The notes beneath the pieces are model-generated. The model was not told the origin of the DNA, did no database searches, and saw nothing but the letters and a program-made list of their open reading frames with translations. Positions 5,866-10,663 of a DNA stretch of 10,663 bases are shown piece by piece; within the stretch, counting starts at the first letter, position 1; every line of letters starts with the position of its first letter. Source of the DNA: Nitrospirota bacterium (GTDB taxonomy: Bacteria > Nitrospirota > 9FT-COMBO-42-15 > HDB-SIOI813); the NCBI GenBank assembly GCA_023248365.1, contig JAHFER010000031.1, forward strand, positions 1-10,663, written 5' to 3'. Both the position numbers and the translations under genes were made by a program.

Positions 5866-6901
5866 AAGGTACCTCAACTCTGATAATTGTTTTATGTCCT
5901 GGTATAGATTCTATTGATAATCTACCGCCTAATATTGCTGCCCTTTCCTTCATCCCTATCAAACCAAGGCCCAGCAGTTTATCCTCCTGTGGCTTATCAA
6001 AACCTTTTCCATTATCTTCAACAGAAAAGTGTGCAAGTCCGTCAGCAACCTTCAGATTTAATTCTACCTTTGTGGCGCCGGAGTGTTTTGCGACATTTGT
6101 AAGGCCCTCCTGTGCAATTCTATAAAGATGTATATTCTGCTGCGGGTCTTGAAAGGAAAAGCTGTCAGGCAGAGATGAATGAACCTGGATCCCTGTCTTT
6201 TTTGAAAAGGTTTCAATATAAAGCCTGATGGCCTTTGAGAATCCTAATTCAGCAACATATGAAGGGTTTAAGTTTTTTGTAATCCTCGATATCTCATTCA
6301 TGGTATCTTCTACATGGGAAGACAGGCCATCTATGTCAGATAAAATTTCTTTTTCTGAGGCCGGGACTTTGTTACGGATGGCCTTTAATGTTAATTTTAT
6401 TACCGCAAGGGCCTGACCTAACACATCATGTACATCACGGGAGATGCGGCGTCTTTCCTCTTCTGCAGCATAAACTATCTTTGATGAAATATCCCTTGTA
6501 ATCTCCTTCATGTGAATCTTCTCCAGCGCCCTTGCCACACGGTGGAGTAAGATCTGCGGACTAAATGGTTTTGTTATATAATCATATGCCCCCTGACGAA
6601 GGGCCTCAATTACAGACTCTACTGAACCAAATCCTGTCATAATCAATACTGCTGAATTAATCTCCTGTTGCTGGACATACTTTAAAATTTCAGTGCCGAG
6701 CAGGTCCGGAAGCATAAGGTCAGTAATGAGCAATGGGAAATATTCGTTAGCCAGAATACTTAGAGCTTCTTTGCCGGTTGAAGCGGTTCTGACTAAATAA
6801 CCATTTGAGGAAAACAGTTCCTGCAGATAATCTCTCACTGCCGGATCATCTTCTACTACCAGAATATGTTCTGTAAATTGGATATCAGGTTTTTCAGACA
6901 T
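5831..6901 (-). CDS. histidine kinase with N-terminal receiver domain (REC-HisKA_3-HATPase_c)
   Basis: The 356-residue protein has three parts. An N-terminal receiver domain (about 11-125) has D18/D19, phospho-acceptor D61 in ITDLMLPD, T89, and K111 in YITKPF. A HisKA_3 dimerisation domain carries the motif RRRISRDVHDVLGQAL with phospho-histidine H158. A HATPase_c domain has the N box EGLTNVAKH (N269), DNGKGF (295-300) and GLGLIGMKER (310-319). No transmembrane or sensory domain is visible, so it is a soluble kinase of the NarX/DegS class whose input is most likely phosphorylation of its receiver domain by another kinase. It overlaps the downstream regulator gene, its probable target. The ATG at 6901 gives a normal receiver start, though no strong ribosome site precedes it. 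The receiver most resembles the NtrC/FixJ kind rather than the NarL kind used by its partner. Confidence 0.94.
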   Translation of the reverse strand: MSEKPDIQFTEHILVVEDDPAVRDYLQELFSSNGYLVRTASTGKEALSILANEYFPLLITDLMLPDLLGTEILKYVQQQEINSAVLIMTGFGSVESVIEALRQGAYDYITKPFSPQILLHRVARALEKIHMKEITRDISSKIVYAAEEERRRISRDVHDVLGQALAVIKLTLKAIRNKVPASEKEILSDIDGLSSHVEDTMNEISRITKNLNPSYVAELGFSKAIRLYIETFSKKTGIQVHSSLPDSFSFQDPQQNIHLYRIAQEGLTNVAKHSGATKVELNLKVADGLAHFSVEDNGKGFDKPQEDKLLGLGLIGMKERAAILGGRLSIESIPGHKTIIRVEVPYESISSRHNRE

Positions 6902-6918
6902 GCATGTTCTTAATTTAT

Positions 6919-6947
6919 TTGTTTAAAATCGGATTTTATCATATTAC
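6919..6947 (+). promoter_or_regulatory. possible promoter of the acyl-CoA synthetase operon
   Basis: TTGTTT (6919-6924) and TATTAC (6942-6947) have 17-nt spacing, and the predicted start of transcription near 6954 precedes the chosen ATG at 7012. The boxes are imperfect. The overlap with the opposite-strand promoter would make the two operons compete for polymerase if both are real. Confidence 0.28.
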
Positions 6948-6966
6948 ATTTACAGCAACTTGTAAA
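6938..6966 (-). promoter_or_regulatory. putative promoter of the kinase/regulator operon
   Basis: On the minus strand TTTACA (6966-6961) and TATGAT (6943-6938) are separated by 17 nt and lie about 37 nt before the kinase start. The match to a sigma-70 promoter is fair. It overlaps a possible plus-strand promoter facing the acyl-CoA synthetase gene. Confidence 0.4.
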
Positions 6967-7011
6967 TCATCTTCATTGCATTTTTTATTTCCAGAGTGTA
7001 TTCTAACCTTT

Positions 7012-9144
7012 ATGGCAGGACAGCAAGATCTGAATCCTTTTTTTTATCCCGAATCTATTGCTATAATCGGGGCATCTCATGATGAGAATAAACCCTCGGG
7101 GATAGTCCTTAAAAACTTACTGCATGGTTTTTACGGAAGGATATATCCTGTAAATCCGCATTATACAGAATTACATGGCATACCATGTTTCCCGGCGATA
7201 AGCAATGTTCCGGAAATTGTTTCCCTATCTGTACTTATAACCCCGCCTGATGCTGTTCCGGGTTTATTGAGAGAACATACAGCAAAAGGGGTTCGCCACG
7301 TTATTATTGCAAGTTCAGGTTTTGGTGAAACAGAGGGTGGAGAGGGTTTAGAAAGGGAAATCCGGGAGATTGCAATTTCCTCCGGTATTCGCATTATAGG
7401 GCCTAATTGCCTCGGTATTTTTCATCCCTCTGCAGGACTTGATACATTTTTTCTGCCATTTGACCGTGTTCCAAGACCCCATGCAGGAAATATATCTGTC
7501 ATATCACAGAGCGGCTCAGTCCTCGGCACAACGATGATTTTGTTGGAACAGGAAGGGCTGGGTATTGCCAAGGCGGTAAGCTATGGCAACAGGGTGGATG
7601 TCAGCGAGACTGACATGCTTGAATACCTGAGTTCTGATGATGAGACCGCTGTTATAGGTTTATGTGTTGAATCCATTAAGGATGGAAGGAGATTTATCAG
7701 TGCGGCCCAAATATGCAGGAAACCTGTAGTTGCCCTTAAGCTGGGACAGGAGCCTGCCGGGAGAAAGGCCTCCCGTTCCCACACAGGTTCTATGTCAGGT
7801 ATGTATGAAATCTTTCAGGCGGCATTCAGGAGAAGCGGGATATATGAGGCAGGGACTATTGAGGAATTTCTCGACCTGCTGAAGACCTTATCAATTAAGA
7901 AGAGCGGGCAGAAATATGGGAAAGGTAAGAGGATACTTATACTGACCAATGCCGGCGGTATTGGAGTTATGGCTGCGGACTTATGTAATAAGGCTGGCTT
8001 AGATGTGCCGGAGATACCTCCTGAACCATTAAATAAACTTAAATCCATTTTGCCGCATTATTATTCCCTTGGCAATCCTGTAGACCTTACAGGAAATTCA
8101 AAGGATGACGAATTTGGCCTTGTACTAGGTACTTGTCTTGGTTATTTTGACGCCGCTATCCTGATACCCTTTATGACTGTCCCGGGCATTACGCCCAGGT
8201 TGGGGGATGTCATTATCAATTCTACCCTGCAGTCAAAAGGCGGGTTACAGAAGCCTGTAGTATCACTCTGTCCTTTTTCAAAAGATGGCAGAATGCTTGA
8301 AGAAGCCTTTTCCCGTCATGGTATACCTGTCTTTCCAACACCTTCAAGATTAGTAAAGACACTTGTGCAATTGTTAAGTAAACGGGAGACTGAGCCTGTT
8401 CCGGATAAGGCAATGGATTTTACAGGTGTATCAGGCCTTCTGAAAGAAAGAAAAAAAACAGATTTGAATATGCTTTCTGTGGCGCAGAAAGAGACAATTC
8501 TTGATGCCATGAATCTGAAATATCCAAAATCAAAAAGGTGTAAGACAATATCTGAGGCAGAATCCGCTGTCCGTGATACAGGCTTTCCATTAGCCCTGAA
8601 AATAGCATCTCCTGACATCCTTCACAAGACTGATGTTGGGGGTGTAAAGCTGAATATCAGAAGCTTTGAGGAACTGCGGTATGGCTTTGAAATGATTTCC
8701 AATTCAGTCAGGCAACATATGCCTGAGGCTCGCATTACCGGCATTGATGTTGAGAAAATGGCTGAGCCAGGGATAGAACTTATTATAGGCGCTAAAAGAG
8801 ACACCGAATTTGGCCCTGTAGTAATGTTTGGTTTCGGCGGTATATTTACAGAGGTCATAAAAGATACAGCCATTGAGATAGCGCCTGTTACTCACAATAT
8901 TGCAAGGAGAATGTTAGAATCAATTAAGGGCTATCCTGTTTTAAAAGGGGTGCGTAATCTCAAAGGTGTGGATTTGGATGCAATAGAAAATGCGGTTGTT
9001 GCAATCTCAGAGTTTATCTCAGCATATCCTGAAATAGAAGAGATGGAGTTCAATCCGGTTATAGCCTATCCATCAGAAGTAATTGGGGCACGAGTAATTG
9101 GGGCAGGAATAATTGTGGTGGATATGAGAATAATTTTCGTATGA
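7012..9144 (+). CDS. acdA: acetate--CoA ligase (ADP-forming), fused alpha and beta subunits
   Basis: This cytoplasmic enzyme of the NDP-forming acyl-CoA synthetase superfamily interconverts acetyl-CoA (or another acyl-CoA), ADP and phosphate with the acid, CoA and ATP. In fermenters it makes ATP from acyl-CoA; the acyl group cannot be told from sequence. Domain order is CoA-binding Rossmann (SIAIIGASHDENKPSG near the N-terminus), ligase-CoA domains with GPNCLGIF and SQSGSVLG, and the phosphohistidine loop SRSHTGSMSG with H257. The C-terminal ATP-grasp part contains ALKIASPDILHKTDVGGV (H538) and ends with EFNPVIAYP. The start at 7012 gives MAGQQDLNPFFYPESIAIIG, the usual N-terminus, and 710 residues, typical for the fused form; an in-frame ATG at 6904 would add an unconserved 36-residue leader. 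The 3' end carries a threefold 15-nt repeat. It overlaps the next gene by ATGA. Confidence 0.92.
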   Translation: MAGQQDLNPFFYPESIAIIGASHDENKPSGIVLKNLLHGFYGRIYPVNPHYTELHGIPCFPAISNVPEIVSLSVLITPPDAVPGLLREHTAKGVRHVIIASSGFGETEGGEGLEREIREIAISSGIRIIGPNCLGIFHPSAGLDTFFLPFDRVPRPHAGNISVISQSGSVLGTTMILLEQEGLGIAKAVSYGNRVDVSETDMLEYLSSDDETAVIGLCVESIKDGRRFISAAQICRKPVVALKLGQEPAGRKASRSHTGSMSGMYEIFQAAFRRSGIYEAGTIEEFLDLLKTLSIKKSGQKYGKGKRILILTNAGGIGVMAADLCNKAGLDVPEIPPEPLNKLKSILPHYYSLGNPVDLTGNSKDDEFGLVLGTCLGYFDAAILIPFMTVPGITPRLGDVIINSTLQSKGGLQKPVVSLCPFSKDGRMLEEAFSRHGIPVFPTPSRLVKTLVQLLSKRETEPVPDKAMDFTGVSGLLKERKKTDLNMLSVAQKETILDAMNLKYPKSKRCKTISEAESAVRDTGFPLALKIASPDILHKTDVGGVKLNIRSFEELRYGFEMISNSVRQHMPEARITGIDVEKMAEPGIELIIGAKRDTEFGPVVMFGFGGIFTEVIKDTAIEIAPVTHNIARRMLESIKGYPVLKGVRNLKGVDLDAIENAVVAISEFISAYPEIEEMEFNPVIAYPSEVIGARVIGAGIIVVDMRIIFV
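9078..9122 (+). repeat. three tandem 15-nt units inside the synthetase 3' end
   Basis: Units agtaattggggcacg (9078-9092), agtaattggggcagg (9093-9107) and the more diverged aataattgtggtgga (9108-9122) follow one another without a gap. The period is 15 nt, so reading frame is kept and the protein gains repeated VIGAR/VIGAG pieces just after NPVIAYP. Homologues usually pass from NPV..YP to a final short strand of the form V.AVD.R, so one or two units look like a local expansion. Confidence 0.75.
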
Positions 9145-10538
9145 AATTTATATCACTACTATTGATTATTGCAATTGTTGCAGGATGTGCCTCCTCTCCT
9201 GCTGTTAAAAAGGAAGAAATAAACAGTCCCACTAAAGAGATGGGAAAGGCCTTTGTCGCCGAGGCCCTCCAGCATTATCAATTCATAAAAGACCCTGATG
9301 TAACTAATGTAGTAAACAGGGTAGGTCAGCAGCTTGTTAAGGGGATAGGTTCAAACCCTTCAAGTTATCACTTTATGGTAGTTCATGAGGACCAGCCAAA
9401 TGCCTTTGCAATACCAGGAGGATATATATTTGTGTTTGACAGCCTGCTCCTTCAGTTGAAGGATGAGAATGAACTTGCAGGAGTTCTGGCTCATGAGATG
9501 GGCCATGTAGAGCGGAACCATTTTTTTAAAGATTCCAAGAAGACTACAGCGCTTGATATAGCTACACTTGCAGCAATTCTCCTTGGCGGGGGGAATATAG
9601 CTGCGGCTGCCATAGCCAGTGCGGCAAATATTGATATACGCCTGCAATTCAGCCGTGAGAATGAAGCAGAGGCAGATACCTATGCTCTCAGGTATCTAAA
9701 GCAGGCAGGCTATCCACCCAAATCACTTTTGAATTTCTTTGACAGCCTCCTCAGGTATGAACGTTTTAATCCCCAGTTAGTACCGGCCTATTTGTCTACA
9801 CACCCTGATCTTGAGAGCAGGAGGGATATTGTATTTAATTATACGATGAGAGAACCGCATATGCCTGACAATGAATCAGCAGTTAAAGAAATAAGGCAAA
9901 AGAGATTAGACTGGAAAAGGGTTATAACTGTCATAGATTCCATAAACAGAGGTCGAAAGGAAGAAACCTCCATTCTGCAGGCTGTTCAGATTGATGAGAT
10001 TCCGGAGGCAGAGAGAGAAGAAATTAAAGACTACCTGCTTGGACTTGCTTATATGAAAGAAGGGCGGTTCAATGAGGCAGTATCAAAATATCTCTCAGCA
10101 ATAGAACGTAACAGGGACAATCCCCGATATTACAGTGATCTTGCATACTGCTACCTGAAACAGCAGGATGCAGCTCATGCACGTGAGGCCGCCGGCAGAA
10201 GCCTTATCATAATGCCTGACTATGCACCGGCTCATGTTATCCTCGGAATACTTGATCTTGAGGCAGGGGATACTGAGAAGTCTATTGCACATCTTGAACG
10301 TGCCTTGAGCCTGAATCAGGAAGACACAGCCGCAAACTTTAACCTTGCACAGGCATATAAAAAGACAGGGGATACAGCAAGAGAGACATTCTATTCTGCA
10401 CGTTATTTCAGAACCACGATGAATCCGGATATGGCGCTGCGAGAGCTAAAAAAGGCTAAAGGACTTGCCCAGGAGGGCACCCCCCTATACTTTAGAATAT
10501 TAGCAGAGACAGATGAGGTAAAGCGGGAAGGGTTATAG
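9141..10538 (+). CDS. BepA/YfgC-like M48 metalloprotease lipoprotein with TPR repeats
   Basis: This predicted envelope quality-control protease has 465 residues, close to BepA. The N-terminus is a lipoprotein signal (MKFISLLLIIAIVAGC) with lipobox VAGC, placing the lipidated cysteine at residue 16. The peptidase domain has the zinc motif HEMGH (H118, E119, H122) and the third ligand E175 in ENEAEAD, followed by D179. From about residue 290 to 430 there are roughly four TPR-like repeats (for example YLLGLAYMKEGRFNEAVSKY and VILGILDLEAGDTEKSIAHL). BepA in E. coli degrades or chaperones misassembled outer-membrane proteins; the same role is inferred here and implies a Gram-negative envelope. BepA itself has a cleaved signal, so the lipid anchor is a variation. 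The start overlaps the synthetase stop (ATGA), so translation is probably coupled. No frame damage is seen. Confidence 0.92.
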   Translation: MKFISLLLIIAIVAGCASSPAVKKEEINSPTKEMGKAFVAEALQHYQFIKDPDVTNVVNRVGQQLVKGIGSNPSSYHFMVVHEDQPNAFAIPGGYIFVFDSLLLQLKDENELAGVLAHEMGHVERNHFFKDSKKTTALDIATLAAILLGGGNIAAAAIASAANIDIRLQFSRENEAEADTYALRYLKQAGYPPKSLLNFFDSLLRYERFNPQLVPAYLSTHPDLESRRDIVFNYTMREPHMPDNESAVKEIRQKRLDWKRVITVIDSINRGRKEETSILQAVQIDEIPEAEREEIKDYLLGLAYMKEGRFNEAVSKYLSAIERNRDNPRYYSDLAYCYLKQQDAAHAREAAGRSLIIMPDYAPAHVILGILDLEAGDTEKSIAHLERALSLNQEDTAANFNLAQAYKKTGDTARETFYSARYFRTTMNPDMALRELKKAKGLAQEGTPLYFRILAETDEVKREGL

Positions 10539-10663
10539 ACGGCTTCGTAAAAAGCGGGGTACCCATTGCTACGAAGTAAATGCAATGGGTCGTGCGGCGT
10601 TGCGCTGCATCCTTCGTCATTGCGACGTACCAACAAAGTACGCCTCATTCCTCAGGATTTGCG
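10538..10663. repeat. palindrome-rich intergenic repeat, cut by the window end
   Basis: Non-coding sequence begins directly at the protease stop with GACGGCTTCGTAAAAAG, which I recall as the terminal sequence of dispersed intergenic repeats in several environmental genomes. It holds two inverted repeats: ACCCATTG/CAATGGGT (10561-10590, 14-nt loop) and CGTAC/GTACG (10626-10642, 7-nt loop). No T-run follows, so it is not a classical terminator. There is no second copy in the window, and the right end lies outside it. An open frame across it on the minus strand lacks any protein-like features. Confidence 0.5.

Noticed and set aside
6904..7011. An upstream in-frame ATG at 6904 would lengthen the synthetase by 36 residues.
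   Set aside because: The added leader is unlike family N-termini and runs through the candidate promoters; the ATG at 7012 gives the normal start, although no good ribosome site precedes it.
10403..10648. A minus-strand open frame running from the terminal repeat into the protease gene.
   Set aside because: It overlaps the TPR coding region and repeat DNA and has no recognisable motif.

Overview
The window is about 10.7 kb of moderately AT-rich bacterial chromosome. It carries central metabolism and housekeeping genes plus one disturbed accessory patch. A lipoprotein-type BepA-like M48 protease implies a Gram-negative cell with an outer membrane. An ADP-forming acetyl-CoA synthetase, a REC-first histidine kinase and abundant palindromic intergenic repeats fit an anaerobic or environmental lineage such as Nitrospirota or Desulfobacterota. 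That placement is inferred from style only, and I hold it with low confidence.

Layout, left to right: gpmI (complete, +); a 69-bp palindromic repeat; comF copy 1 (+); an N-terminally truncated SLOG/YspA-like gene (+); a frameshifted C-terminal remnant of a REP-associated (RayT-type) tyrosine transposase (-); a UPF0175/DUF3368 toxin-antitoxin pair (+); a 37-bp second copy of the gpmI 3' end; a second copy of the palindromic repeat; and comF copy 2 (+). Then come a NarL/LuxR-type response regulator and a REC-HisKA_3-HATPase kinase as an overlapping pair on the - strand. A short divergent promoter region follows, then a fused alpha-beta ADP-forming acyl-CoA synthetase and an M48-TPR lipoprotein sharing an ATGA overlap (+). 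The window closes inside another palindrome-rich intergenic repeat.

The main observation is that the gpmI tail, palindrome and comF are present twice as direct repeats with an offset of about 2.7 kb. The copies bracket about 1.8 kb of accessory material: the toxin-antitoxin module, a decaying SLOG gene and the transposase fossil. The fragment of gpmI in front of comF copy 2 marks the second copy as carrying a duplication scar. The two comF copies are mosaic: a 186-bp identical block alternates with clearly diverged blocks, which suggests gene conversion or recombination between them. I did not find a convincing entirely new multi-gene system. The disturbed comF locus is the most unusual part, followed by the REC-first kinase pair.

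Functional grouping: GpmI acts in glycolysis/gluconeogenesis, and the ADP-forming synthetase interconverts acyl-CoA and ADP with acid and ATP. The kinase/regulator pair forms a cytoplasmic phosphorelay whose input is probably another kinase. The M48-TPR lipoprotein serves envelope quality control. The toxin-antitoxin pair may stabilise the duplicated segment.
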